NCBI GenBank assembly: GCA_020726505.1
Contig: JAHLEZ010000003.1
Span: 4,216,001 to 4,280,000, forward strand
Length of the DNA stretch: 64,000 nt
Direction: 5' to 3'
DNA from: Leptodontidium sp. MPI-SDFR-AT-0119
Lineage: Eukaryota; Ascomycota; Leotiomycetes; Helotiales; Leptodontidiaceae
Part shown: piece by piece, positions 48,978 to 61,400 of the stretch
How positions within the stretch are numbered: the first letter of the stretch is position 1
Layout of the letters: each line of letters opens with the position of its first letter
The notes under the pieces: model-generated
What the model was told of the DNA's origin: nothing
Databases searched by the model: none
What the model saw: the letters and a program-made list of their open reading frames with translations, nothing else
Program-made: the position numbers and the translations under genes

Positions 48978-51032
48978 ATGGCTTGTAAGTTCCATACGCC
49001 GTTACTGCTCAATGACATGTGCTAATGATTGTAGCCCGCGAAGATCGCATTCAGGCACGGCTTCGGGGAGCCCAGTACGATTCAGAAAGCCCCTCTCTGG
49101 GACAACTTGCTAACAACATCGTAGGAGGCGTGATATCAAGGAAGTTGACTTTGGTCTTACATTCGCAGCTCCACCAGCAGATCCAAACCCAATCATCGAA
49201 CCCCCACAAGACGAGCCGCTATCCGAACTCCCTCCTCAGCGGTCGAGTCGACGAACTCCTGCCAGACCCCCTCCTTCGGTCTCAGTGGCATCACAGGACA
49301 TTTCCCGCGTCTCTCAAAGCACAAATGATGCAAACACATCTGCGAAAAGAAGGAAGCTAGATACCGATATTCCTCCATCCTCGCGAAGTACACGATCGCA
49401 GCCACCTCGACGTGACATATATTCAATAGAGACAGAACAGGATGGTGGACAAGAGCAAGATTCGTCTATCTTGGAACCTGCAGAGATATCGATCCAACAG
49501 AATGTGGTTGAACATAGCCAGGATGATGGACTTCCAGACACTTCGCTTTTAGGAAACAATTCAGTCGAACTAGAAGCAGCTGCTGTTCTCCAACCAGCCC
49601 CCATTTTGTCCCCTACCAGACTAGCTGAAACTCCATTGGCTTCGCAAACATTCGACGAAGTTACAGAGAGTCCAAGGAATGCGCCAGGTAGTGGTCGTAG
49701 GCAACGCGTGGTGGTTGATTCGACTCTACAATCAAGTTCACAACTGCAGCAGGTACAGAATGCAGACTCAGAAGCAACTCCTATTACCCAGAATAAGCGC
49801 AAAAGAGGAGATTCTAGTTCGAAGGTTTCCCCAGAGATTCGTCAAAGCCTGACACCTTCTGCCCTTGATGAAATCGACGAATTGTCACCAGAACAGGCAG
49901 TCCGCCGTGGTCGCAGACCCAAAGTTGTCAAAGAGCCACTTGCAGATGTGGAAAATATCCAGGAGGAAGAAGAAGCAGAAGCCATAGATGACGAGGAAGC
50001 TGCTGCAGTGTTGAAGAAGAATCGTGGCAGGCGGACGTCGAAACGGTTTGCAACTGCATCTCCAGACCTTGACGCACTGGTAGCCGCGAGTACGCAGAAC
50101 GACCGACGACCAAGGAAACGCAATCGAGTTGAATCAAGCCCTGTTCAGCAACGACATCCAAAGCATGCCGTCTCAAAATCGCAGGCGCCAAAGAAGACAT
50201 CGAAGAAGTCTACAAAAAAGCTACAGGTTCCTGTTGGAGGTCCTGTTCCGGTCACAGTCCATCGTTTAACCTTGCCACCTCTCTATGATGAGAATGAGTC
50301 TGATGCGGATATTCTCAACTCAGAAATGCCTCACATGAAGCGATCGGGCGTTAATGCGATAGATGTGCTAAGTCAAGTATGTCAAGAGATTATTGGTCTC
50401 CACATGCACTCCCTAGAGCAGATGGGGAACAATTGTGAAGATTCAGCGTCGAGGAGGGAATACAAGACAAAGTGGAATGCCGTTGAAGCATTTGGCAAAG
50501 AGCTCCAACTGCGACTGCTTACACAGGTCGGTCTTCTTAGCTCTGTTATTGTACTCACTGACATTTTTTAAGACAATCAATCTTGATAATGCCTACTGTC
50601 TAGAACGTAGAGTTAGGGATGAGTTGAAGAAGAAGAATTCTTTGCGGGAAGAAGTCCTTAGGATTCGGAAGGAGCGAGAGCAAGTAGCTCTTCGTATGGA
50701 TGAGATTCGAATGAAGCATGAGAAAGAGAAGACAGATGCTCAGGTCAGTGCAGAATTCCTACTGTCTGGTCTCACTTAGTAACCTTGACCAGAGTCGAGA
50801 TGATTTGAACATCGCTATTCACGACATTGAAATGGCAATCGAGATGGGCAAATCGAAGCAAAGCTCTGCGACTGATCACTCTACCGACAAGATTGGTACG
50901 GAGTTACTTATCAAACGAATAGCTAGCGAGGTCAGCAACAAGGGGGACTCGGGAGGCATTTTGAGGCAGATCAAGGAGTTCAATGCCTTCCTTGAACGAG
51001 CTGCATTGGCGTTGGAGGCCAGGAAAGTTTGA
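48978..51032 (+). CDS. AME1: inner kinetochore subunit CENP-U/Ame1
   Basis: The model is join(48978..48984, 49035..49074, 49125..50526, 50573..50743, 50793..51032), 619 residues. The first coding exon is only ATGGCTT. The three first exons spell MASREDRIQARLRGAQRR, matching the conserved Arg-rich RLRG N-terminus by which Ame1 holds the Mis12/MIND complex. Intron 2 has a textbook branch site (TTGCTAAC) and restores the frame. A long disordered, Ser/Glu-rich middle with AT-hook-like RRGRRPK follows, then the conserved C-terminal region: VTVHRLTLP, GVNAIDVLSQVCQEII, KWNAVEAFGKEL, and a coiled coil LERRVRDELKKKNSLREEV...RKEREQVALRMDEIR. It acts in the COMA part of the constitutive centromere-associated network with Okp1/CENP-Q. 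Without the small exons the leading frame stops at 49360. Confidence 0.85.
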
Positions 51033-51497
51033 GGGAATGGAATGAATATGATACCCATGGGAAATGATTTTTATGATACTGCGGGCTTCGGAATCCATCC
51101 TTCGTTGGCTCGATGGAGGAGTCGAGCCTTATTGTCACCTGGCGCCTTCGGTACATATAGTATAGCATCGATAAATGCAATGCTATTAGACGACGAACCA
51201 CTTCTCAAGCTGGCAAGTCTCTAAGCTATGGCTTGTGACTGGTACCGACCATCCTCTTGACGCAGCACTGCAAGCCCCCACTCAGCTCGTTGATAAATCC
51301 CCTGAATTCCAACAGCCAACAAAGGACAATGGCGCTTCTGTACGTTGTTAGTCTTTGTCCGAGATATATATCGCCTCATTGATACTTCTCGCCCTTGTCG
51401 GCTCTGCAGATAAAATAGGCTTTTAATCTCTCGAATAGCATCACATCTCTCAGCCGGCTTCACACCAGACCTTCTATCAAATACATTCAGCATAAAC

Positions 51498-52495
51498 ATG
51501 AAGCAACGTGCGAGACCGGCGACTTTGGAAGAGGAGGATCCCGATACTGGTGAGGCGAGACCTAATACAAGAACCAGCGCTTCCCTTTTCTCGCCAACAA
51601 AGAGCTCCTTTCCCACCCAAAGAAGTCCAAGGATGAAGCCCTGTTCATCCGCGCTAGGCTACATCCGGTCGAGGCCTTTAGGTTCTATTCTAGATGCCAT
51701 CTCTCTGAATTCCGATGGAACGCTGCTGAGTATACTCGCGGGAGAGCATGATGATAATCATCTCGTCTGGAAAGAGTCTGGCAAACATCGAGTCTTCTTC
51801 TACCCAGGTAACCCTCTCAATGCCATTCACAAAAACCACCACTTATCTTCGCAATAGATAGAGTCATAAACGACGATGCAACAACACACATCGCCCGCGA
51901 AATCACCATCTCGAGACTTGATCTCTCTACACCTAACCCAGAACTCATAACCGGACAGAGAGTACACACTACCTTCGGTACCGTCGAGCTTAAAGCCCAT
52001 CAACTCCATTTCGGGCCTAGAATTGATGTCAATAGACCGTACGTCTTCCTTGGACTCGGCGACGAGATCCCTGGCGTGGGATGTCCGGATCTGCACTGCA
52101 CGTTCCACATCGTGTCGGACTGGGAATCCACTGCTCGGAAGGCCGATACGTCACGCTTCGATTAGAATGTCTCCATCGATATATCTCTCGCGGATGCCCT
52201 GGCCGATCGGAAAGTCACGTATGATATCTAGAACAATGGTGTTGCGGATAGTGGTGTTAAGCCGGTGCTTGGTATTGAGGTCTCGGCTGCGGAGCTTTTC
52301 CCGTTTCCTGCTTCGCCAACAAGGGAGTTCGGGACAGGTCTCGGGGAGATCGAGAGAAAGTCTGTTGAGGAGGACGATATCACGGTTGGACTTGGACCGA
52401 GGAGTGTTTTGGTTAAGTTGACTGGCGTCGGGGCGAAGATTGGAGATGGGGATTTGAAGGCTGATGTTAATGTCCATTTTGTGTTTAAGGGATAG
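51498..52495 (+). pseudogene. stop- and frameshift-ridden gene of unknown family
   Basis: Protein-like pieces appear in order but in different frames: ATG 51498 onward (MKQRARPATLEEEDPDTGE), then a shifted frame near 51625 (KSKDEALFIRARLHPVEAFR), then from about 51858 (DRVINDDATTHIAREITISR) to the TAG at 52493. The last frame is broken by TAG codons in DTSRFD*NVSID (about 52162) and VTYDI*NNG (about 52228), both of which would be CAG before a C-to-T change. A GTAACC donor and ATAG acceptor near 51808-51857 look like a surviving intron. I do not recognise the family. Confidence 0.6.
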
Positions 52496-52864
52496 GACAG
52501 AGGAGACGTGTGGGATGCATAGCTCTTAGGACATTCTCACTACACAGTCAACATAGGCTAGCTGTCACTCACCCCATTTTGAGCCCTTGAACCTTGAGAT
52601 TGAGGTGGATTCTGATTAAATACTTCTCAACTTCTATAGACACAACTAAATTTGTCCCACATAATCGTTCTAGAAGCAAGCCACGCTCTTCAAGGCCTAG
52701 TAGGAGAGAGCTACCTCCATCACCAGCCGTTGTGGCCAATCACGTGTCAACGTGCATTTTAGCGCGGTCGCCTATTTGGGCAGTTTATTGACTTCCCCCC
52801 ACTGCACCTTTTAATTTTCTTCAAACTCCAACTTCAACTTCGGCAACAACCCAACTCAAACGCC

Positions 52865-54132
52865 ATGGCGCCTGCTCGTCAGCAAAATGTGCCACCATCT
52901 GGTGACTACAACTCGGACACCGATGACCTCCACGCACGATATGCTCGTGAACTCGAGAGTTTGAGAGCCAAGCATGAACTTGAGGTACGACAAGCCAAGG
53001 AGCTCGCTGATTTGAAGGCGAAGTTCGAGGAAGAGAAGATTGCTAGGAAGAAGAGTCGTAAGAGGTCTTCTGGTCTGACTGCGGATGAACGTCCTGCGAA
53101 GAAGATGCGGACTGGGGAGGACGCAGGACCTGCGACCAACGCTGGACAGGCCGTAGAAGGACTTCCAGCGGCTGAAATGGGTGACGACGAGAAGGCACGA
53201 CCTGCGATAAACACTGATGAATCTGTGGAGCATCGGCCCGAGAAGAAGATGGGAAGTGAGGGGAATGTGAGACCTGTTATCAAGAATGAAGGTGAGCCCA
53301 AGAACGAATTACTTCTCTGAAGTAAAGCCCGAAAGAGAATAACTAATGAGAAGTAGTTAATTATGTATCTAACATCATTGTGTTGGATGACAGTGATGAT
53401 GAGTCTCCCCTGCCTCAATATAAGCCTCGTAAGAGCAAAGCAGCGAAGAGCAGTGATACGATTAAGGATGAACCCAGCCGCTTCGATGCTCCAAGTTCAA
53501 TCAAATCACCTACCACAAAGCCCTTCCCAGCCATCTCCACATCAGGTGTGGCCCAGGACGTCCATGCCAATGGCCAGCAAATTCCAAAGGACACACGGCC
53601 TCCCTCTCATGCATCTATCATTCAGAGCTTGCAGGCATATCCTATGCTTTTGACTAAACCTCGTGAGTCATGTCGGACATTAAGGAGAATACATGAGGTG
53701 CCTCTTGTGCGCGAACTCGAACTACGCCCTGGGAAGTCATTCGACGTCAAAAATCATAGGGCCAAGAAGTCAGCACTTATGTACACTCGTGGCGAACCCC
53801 CCCTCCAAGGAGCATGCAAGAGTTGCGCAACAGCGAGAACATCGCCATCTCGTGGCCCATATCAGAAATGCATCATCATGCATGGTGAGTGCGGAAGAGC
53901 TTGTTGCAATTGTGTTTACATGAACTGTCCCACCCAGTGCTCTCTATATGGTCAGTCAGCCTTCATAAGTTTCACAACAATCCTCTAATCTAGCATAGTG
54001 GGGAATCATTGGAATAAAGGCAAGAACAAAACACAAGTTCCGAACACCTTAACAAAGGAAGGATCATCTGATGGAGAGGGCAATGAATACGAAGTGGAGA
54101 GTGATGACGAGCTCACCCTTCCTAGAGGCTGA
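52865..54132 (+). CDS. DUF3716-domain protein with coiled coil
   Basis: The model is join(52865..53291, 53357..53950, 53999..54132), 384 residues. ATG 52865 (ACGCCATGG context) precedes a charged helix, LESLRAKHELEVRQAKELAD, predicted coiled coil, then basic and acidic disordered segments with KKSRKRSS (nuclear-localisation-like) and a SUMO-interaction-like IIVLDDSDDE. The C-terminal third has the DUF3716 cysteine pattern: CKSCATA, GPYQKCI, GRACCNCVY, PTQCSLY. The splice at 53291/53357 gives NEGVNYVSN and is needed to reach that domain; the last exon is acidic. Such proteins are common in moulds and of unknown function, probably nuclear. Confidence 0.75.
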
Positions 54133-54783
54133 AGACTCTTTTCACCTTGTTAGGCCAAGTATTCGAATTTAAACACTTTTCCAAGGGAACTCAAGGCGTT
54201 TTGAGAGCCCCCTAGGTAAGCAACACTTTAAGTTATCTTGTCCAACCATATATTGACACAAAGTCCAGGACCACAAGATCTTCAATTCTACTCCATCACC
54301 GAGCGCCTATCTCCATGCCGTTGCTTTGAAGTTCGTGTTGCACTTGTTGAGAAATACAGAGGAAGTGCTTGTACGTCAGTCTTACCTGGAATAGAGCTCA
54401 TCTGTCATCTGTGGTTGAAAGTTACATTGTGTTTGATAGAGAGTGCTGGAGGCTTTTCCTTCTTGTTGCACAAGTGTCATATGCAAACCTTGCTATGCGT
54501 CTGACTATACGTGAATCCATAAACACGTTCTCATACTTTGAGAAATTCCAAAGATTGAATGTCCTACTCCCAATGCGATTAATATATAGAATTCCTAGCA
54601 ATGACCGGACAGGATCGCTTATTCTCTGCACTAGCCTGAAGCATCCAATCAACGAATCCTGTCCCACTTCGCCGTCATGAATGGATTATATGAGACGGTA
54701 AAAGTGTCAAATAGCTTCTGTAAAAGCATCAAGCCACAATTTGAGGAACCCAAGACCCATCTAGCATCTTCGTCCACCGTAAG
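54133..54783. other. intergenic, no supported gene
   Basis: Overlapping short ORFs on both strands (54238-54680) without motifs. Confidence 0.4.
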
Positions 54784-55634
54784 CTACCCTCCGCTCTCAT
54801 CATCACTTCCCACTTCCTCCGGCTTTTCGCCATTTTCTACCCACTCCGCCCAATACCCCAATTCACCCATCCTAGCCCTCTCCCAATTCTTCTCCATACT
54901 TCCCTCGAGCTGATTCCACCTCCTCTTACCCACAGTCATCACAGCCCCCACCGTAACCCTCCTATCCCCCGCCCCCACCCCCCCCCCTTCTTGCGCATCC
55001 CCATCCACACACAACCCCTCAAAACCCCTCCTAACCCGCCAAAAAACACCCCTCTCCCAAGGCCAATAGGCTCTCGATTGAGGACCCGACATATAAGTAT
55101 GCAACCCCACCACAAAAAACCCCCCTAATATATCTCCCTGCGTCACCCATCATATAGGATATAGGTATTCAGTACACCATCGGGATCTTGTTGCGGGATA
55201 TTCTCCTCTATACAGCGGTCCGCTAGACTCTCTCCTCCTTTTCCGGGCGGGAGTCGCTCGTTGATAAGTTGGAGGATGGATTGCCAGTCTAAGGTGTGGG
55301 AGAGGAAGAATAATGTGTCAGATGAGGTGTTGAGGTGGAATTTTGTGTTTGTGTTTAATTTTGCTTTTGTATTTGTGTTTTGAGCGTCCTCGATTGCATA
55401 CGTATTCTCATCCTCGTAATCGTGAGTACTCCTAACGATTAGGTGAATTTTCAGACTCGACATCGTCATAGCTATTGTCATCACCATCGTCGAAACCATT
55501 GTGCACACCCTCCGGAAACCCCTCATAAGTCCATACCGTCTCGAAGGATTGCATGCTTGTCCCTGGTGGGAGAGAGATGGGATGGAGAACTTGCTGAGGA
55601 GCTTGGAATTGTGGTAGCGTAGCGCTATTTCCAA
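54784..55634 (-). pseudogene. conserved-looking hypothetical protein with a frameshift
   Basis: Minus-strand frame 55634-55143 contains TLDWQSILQLINERLPPGKG and ends LNTYILYDG-stop; the next frame, from about 55146 to 54784, continues with VVGLHTYMSGPQSRAYWPWE and VGAVMTVGKRRWNQLEGS. The two look like halves of one protein. The break lies in a homopolymer-rich stretch (GGGGGGTTTTTT), so it may be an assembly or sequencing indel rather than true decay. A 22-nt gap is too short for an intron. Family not recognised; the frame before 55634 is uncertain. Confidence 0.4.
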
Positions 55635-57677
55635 AGGTTAAAGATGTGAGCTAAAGTGTATACTTTGAGAGAATCAAATAAATGAAGTAAGAAGTCAGGT
55701 TGTTGTCTGGAGCAACTTGAGGTACTGTAAGTGAATCCACCTGGCTTAAGCGAAGTGGACCCCTGAGACAGCTCTAAAATCCTGCTCACTTCTTTATTTA
55801 AAGTCACTCCATGGTAGCGATTAAAACTCTCTCCTATATTATGGAATCTAGTGTTATCATGAGAGATTACATATAGCGCATTCTTCAGATTATAACTATC
55901 CAAAGAAGTAGATGCTTATAAGCCTCCTAAAAGCGTGTTTACTTTCTTCCCACACAACGATATCTACGCCAACCAACCGTACTAATATTCTATATTTTCT
56001 CTAGAACGCAACAATTCTAGAATCATCTCACTGATATCTCCATAATCCTACGTCTCTCCACCTCCTGGTCATCCCCGTCCTCTCCAAACTCAAACCCCTG
56101 GGCATCAAAGCATGCTCAGTCCTCTCATCCCAATCCTCGCCCTCCTCTATCTCCTCCTCATCAATCTCGCTTAGTAAAGCCGTCTACTATGATACCCAAT
56201 ATGCAATCTCGCCACCCACTTCCCACAACGAACTGGGCCTTAGGTGCGAGATGCACCGCTGCCCAAGAATATATATATATATATATATATATAAAACCAC
56301 TTTTCGGACTCCAAATCTAACATGAAGCAAAAGGAAGAGAATTAAAAATAGTAAGTAGTTAACATATTACAGTTAAGTTAAAAAGCAAGCCCAATCCCCA
56401 AGCCTCGTCTAAATTCAATAATATGTCATATCTAGACCATCTTCATGCCCTCAGCTCAATCCCACCCATGCTTCCAGCATCGATCCGTGGCTTACCTACC
56501 TACTCCAGCAAAAGCCTCATTGCAAGAGCGAAGAGAAAGGCTGGAAGTGAGCGAGTGAGCCTAGCAAAACAATACAACTAGAAGTAGAGTAAAAGTAAAC
56601 GCAACCAGTCACGAAATCTGGTTGAATATACCATACCCCAACCATACTCCATGAAAAATCTCACCAAACACCAGATCTGGTGATCAGTTCTCTGAGAGCA
56701 TTAAAAAAATATCTTATACAGTACATAAACCATCAATAGTGTAAATTCATCAAAAAAGAGGCTTCACAAGACTTGAGTTTAATCATCGGAGATGAAAGCC
56801 AGATACCAAATAATAGATATGTTTTATTGGGGGCTTGCATTTCATTTCAGCCCTTTTCACTAGTTCATCTAGTGCTGTCTCTCCTCAAAGCGGAGCGGTA
56901 CGGGAAGGAAGGAGATGGATGTATGTATGCAGGGTGTCGGAAATCGCTTCCCGAGTCCCGGGTCCCGGCTGCCAGGGTCCCAACAACCGCGGGCTGGGAA
57001 TTTCTTTTTTGGGGGGTCGAGAGTGGGTGGGGGGTCTAGGCTTAAGTCCAGATCCTTCTCCGAATCATGATGTTCTGATGCCACGGCAACATCATGCGCT
57101 GTCATGAATCTCTGCAAACGGTTTTTGGGTTTGGGAGGGAGAAGAGAAGAGAAGGGATAAGAAAGAGGCTTTTAAGATCCTGGAGTTTTGCTGGATGGAG
57201 GTTGTCTCTGGACAGCACATATTTTCGTACATCTATCCATCCACCAAGATAAAGAGCAGAGCAGAACAGATAATTGGAGGAAAGTGATATCCAACGAGAC
57301 AAAGCATAGAGAAATGGTTGATACTCGTGAGACAGTATATACGCTGACTTTTTAGAGCACCCGTACCCTAGATAGATACCCTACATATAGTTCCCGGAAC
57401 ACCTGGCTAAAATACCTAAAATACCAAAATATAATCCGCATGACACCCATACTCGTAACATGACCGAGAACGCCAGCCCATGCATACTATATCAGAAGTG
57501 CCAGACAACGTATCGAAACATGGCGATAAAACAAAAATACCAGCAGCGCTGCCGTTACCCTCACTTGCGTGACCTTGTCTATCCCCTTCCCCAACTTTTT
57601 AGTTTTCCAACCTCTCCAAGGCCGGGCCCAGCCTGCCAAACAGTAGATATTATGAAAAGTATCAACCTCTCCCCCCC
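55635..57677. other. 2-kb intergenic region
   Basis: AT-rich, with an (AT)12 run and a 14-bp palindrome caccagatctggtg at 56669-56682. No gene seen. Confidence 0.45.
56269..56293. repeat. microsatellite (AT)12
   Basis: Perfect AT run. Confidence 0.95.
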
Positions 57678-58475
57678 TTAAACAATCAACTCCCCCTCCC
57701 CCCTCTCCTCCAAAACCCTCTCCTGGACTTCATCCTCACTCCCCCCCACAAGCGGCACCAAACTCGGCGTCCTCCCACTCTCAAACCCGCCCGCCTCATC
57801 CATAACCTCCAACGCCCTCTCCATCTCCCTACAAACCATCTTGCGCATGAACCCCACATTGACACCACAATACGTGCTAGCCCCCCTCCTATGCGCCCCG
57901 GGTCCAACAAGCATGAGCATCTCCCTGACTTTACTCCCGCCCGCGCTCAAGAAAGAGGAGCTGGGCGGGAGTGTCGACACGCCTCGCAGCGCGAGGGAGT
58001 ACACGCCTAGATGGTTCGGGAGGGAGGAGGAGATCTGCGAGAGGGAGAGCAGCCATTCGTCTTGAGGCGTGGATGTCGTGGATGCTTCTGCTGCGGCGGA
58101 TTTCGTGGATGATGTGAGGTGGATGGTATCGAGAAGGGGGTTGTAGTAGAACCCCCTCTCGCCTTCGAGATCGACGATCAGGTGGTAGGATTGTAGCGCT
58201 TCGAGACGGGCTTCGCGGTTCAAGGAGAGGAGCGCTGGGTGGGGGGATGTGCAGGATAGAGAGGATGTTGAGGTTGGGTTGATGGAGAGGACGCGCGGGT
58301 GCAGGAGGAGGGCTTCGTGGTAGATCTGTAGCCGGAGTTCGAGGGGGAGGAGGCCGAAGAGGGGGAATGTCGTTGGGGATGGTTGTTGGGAGGGTGAGGG
58401 TTTCGAGAATGGTGAGGGGTTGCGGGATCGTAACGGTGAGGGGGTGGGAGACATGTCTGTCGCGTAGATGACCAT
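57678..58475 (-). CDS. 2EXR-domain protein
   Basis: Single-exon ORF of 265 residues from ATG 58475 (MVIYATDMSPTPSP); the frame is open further up to 58583. After a Ser/Pro-rich leader comes the motif FPLFGLLPLELRLQIYHEAL followed by PRVLSI, the 2EXR (F-box-like) signature common in Leotiomycete and Sordariomycete proteins. It continues with LLSLNREARLEALQSY and FYYNPLLDTIHL, also usual for this family. The rest is predicted alpha/beta with a glycine-rich acidic end. Molecular role of 2EXR proteins is unknown. Confidence 0.75.
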   Translation of the reverse strand: MVIYATDMSPTPSPLRSRNPSPFSKPSPSQQPSPTTFPLFGLLPLELRLQIYHEALLLHPRVLSINPTSTSSLSCTSPHPALLSLNREARLEALQSYHLIVDLEGERGFYYNPLLDTIHLTSSTKSAAAEASTTSTPQDEWLLSLSQISSSLPNHLGVYSLALRGVSTLPPSSSFLSAGGSKVREMLMLVGPGAHRRGASTYCGVNVGFMRKMVCREMERALEVMDEAGGFESGRTPSLVPLVGGSEDEVQERVLEERGEGELIV

Positions 58476-61400
58476 TGCGTGTTGTTTTGTTTTGTTTTGA
58501 GGTGAGTTGGGTGTATCGATTGGATTGATTGTCAATGCGCTTCTTTTCGTCTGAAGTATATCTGCTTGTTCTGTCCTGTTCAACTTCGCGGGGAAGGTGG
58601 GGTGGCGATCAATCTTCAGTAGAAGGCAGGAGGAGTAAGTAGAAGTAGAAGTAGACAGAGGATAGATCTTCTCTGATCTGAATATAAAAATCCGATATCG
58701 CAGTCCAGTCAGGAAAAGGAAATCCAGGAGAAGAAAACCAAGAAAATGAAGAGGAGGGATGTGCTAAATATGTATGGACTTGTACCACCGCACCGCACCG
58801 CACTACACCTCCCCCTTGAAAAAATATCAATGTCCACCAGGCCAGAAGGCCAGAACCCTGAAGCAGTAGTTCAATCGAGGCTTGCGAGTCCACGCAGCTC
58901 ACCTACGTTACTGTATGTAGGTGGACGCAGTGCTTGCAGGAGCAGCCCACCTCCCGGATTTCAGCGGCGCGCACTCGCTGGCTGGCTGGCTGGCTGGCCG
59001 GCAGCAGCGAGAGAGGCGAGAGATGAGACTGGCTGAGTCCGTTGGCTGCTGTAGTGTATGGTCCACTGCTGTACTGCCCTATCACTGCTGTCCTCCACTG
59101 TCATGTCCTTCCCGTACCGCGCCATAGTTAGCGCACCCAACAGTCTGGCCCAGTGGCCCTGCCCTATGGCCTCCCTCCTCGTACTGAACGGGTCAAGAGT
59201 TCTCGGCAAACCTTATGTGAGAAAGCTGACCAGCGCCACACACTCAGCAGCTGACGACCCTTACTGCATGCAATTGAAATCTGGCCAATGATGTCAGGTG
59301 TGTACGACTTCTGCAGTGTTCCGTGATGCGAATTCGCCACATCGAGCCCTTATCCTTTGGGCGTTGGGCGTTGACTTTGGCGCTGTGTCTGTCAGTCTGT
59401 CAGTCTGTGTCGGTTCCGATGCCGTGGTTGCGCGTCTGGTGATGGGAGGGAAGGGAAGGGAAGGGAGGGGAGGGGTATTCCCGCGGCTTGGGTTTGAGTT
59501 CTGGTTGGCTGGCTGGCTGGGCTGGCATAGCGCAGTGTAGTATCCAATATGGACGGGTACATATCTCGCCTTGAGAGAGTTGAAGTGAAGTAAAGGAGCG
59601 TGTGTGCGAGAGGTTATGGGATTGGGGGGTTTGGAGCTTAGGAGAAGGGGAAGGGGAAGAGCAAAAGCAAGGAAATTACATATTTCGCGTTTCAGATTAA
59701 ACACCACACCACACCACGCGTGCGAATGGTGGCTTGCTTGCTTGTGTGTGGCGTCTACGTTACCGACTGGCGGAGATACCGAGATGATCTATCTTGGGGG
59801 GCTTTGCTGCTTTGCTTTTTTAGGTTTGGCTGTCTGGCTGGCTCGCTGGTATGGCTGGCTGCATGCATTTGATGGAATGAAGCATCTCAGCGGTAAGGAG
59901 AATACGAGACGGAATTCTCAACCTCAGTTGCTGGGTATGAGAGGACGCTTGGGAACGAGAGCGGGAAGAGTAGGAAAGGGAAGGGAAGATGACGAATGGA
60001 GAGGGGGGGTTAATGTGATTCGTGCAAAAGGGTTCGGGTTCGGGGAGAAAGAAGAGGAAGAGGAGGTTCTGTTTAGGTATTGATTGATTGGCTGAAGGGA
60101 ACGAATCTAGGGGCTGGGGTCAGAGGTGGACATTATCTATCTGGATTTGGATTTATATATATCCCAATTTGGATTTGAAATATTGGCTGACATTTCCTAT
60201 TTCATTACGGCACAGTAAGTGCCTGTGGGAAGAGTTGCGATTGGAGCTGGCTGCAAAGTACTTGGGCATACTTGTAGATGTACCGTAGGCGTTGGCTAGA
60301 TGAGAGAGAGAGATATGTTCAATTGGATTAAACGTGTACTATGCAGACAGGAGGCCCATCAATACACCGCCCTTTCACTATGGCCTTCTTGTGTGCCAGA
60401 CTGACGATGGGGAAGTAGGTGATGATATCATGAACTCTACGATTGGGTTCGAGTGATAGCTGCATGACATGACATGACAATATTGGAAAATGGTGGTGAT
60501 TTGCGATTACTGTATTACTGGCTGGAATTGGGGGCTTGCATTTGGCAGTTTGAAAATGTGCAAGGTAGTAAAGATAGCTTGATACAGGGTTACAGTGGAA
60601 GGAAAGTGGGTGTCGCTGGGGATTAGTTGATTGGGGCCATTGTAATGAATCTGATGAACGCTCCTATGTCTAGCATTCGTTACTAGAAATAGGATGTGTT
60701 GTGATTAGGACGGTGTTTTGATATATAACTTGCCATCTCACTCTGCTTCCTCATGCTCATGCTTTACTGAGTTGATTATCGTCAGGCAGAAGAAGTCTAC
60801 CTTCATCTATTTATGCATTTATGCATCTCCCTATCTTTCACCTACACCGCGACTCCCTCGGCCTACCTCCTCAAACTCAAAGGTGCAATACCCATACAAA
60901 ACGGATCATCTACCATCTCCACCACCCTCTGCTGTACTTGTACAATCCGAGTTCTGCGGGGAAGTGGAGAAGGAGGGGGAATATTGATGATGACGGTGAG
61001 GATAATTGGGTCAGGAGAGGATGGATTGTCAGCTTAGGCTTCAATGCGAGTGCTTGAGGAGGGTGAGATGTTTGGAAGAGCGAATTGAGGGATGCCATTT
61101 TTGATTTGTGTGAGGCTGGATGAGGAAAGTGGCCTTCGTTGGATGATGAATTTGTGAGGCTTGAATAGGTGGGAATAGGATAACGGTCCTCGTTGGATGA
61201 GAGAGAGGTGAGATTTGAAGCCACTGTTTGGGAAGAACGAATACAATGACTGCGGCTACACCTTCTGATATATTTCTGCATGGCGGTGCTGCCTGATGTT
61301 GACTAAAATTCTGACTGACGACCGCTAAGATAGCTTCTGATTCGTTGTACCGTAAGCATATTTGACATGTGATGAAATGTTAAGGACTTGTTAACAGGAG

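Noticed and set aside
49019..49360. ORF starting in the AME1 5' region
   Set aside because: It reads through the second AME1 intron in a wrong frame; the spliced model restores the conserved RLRG start.
59604..60083. 159-codon plus ORF
   Set aside because: Rich in simple repeats (GGCT, GAAGAGG) and without motif; overlaps other equally long frames.
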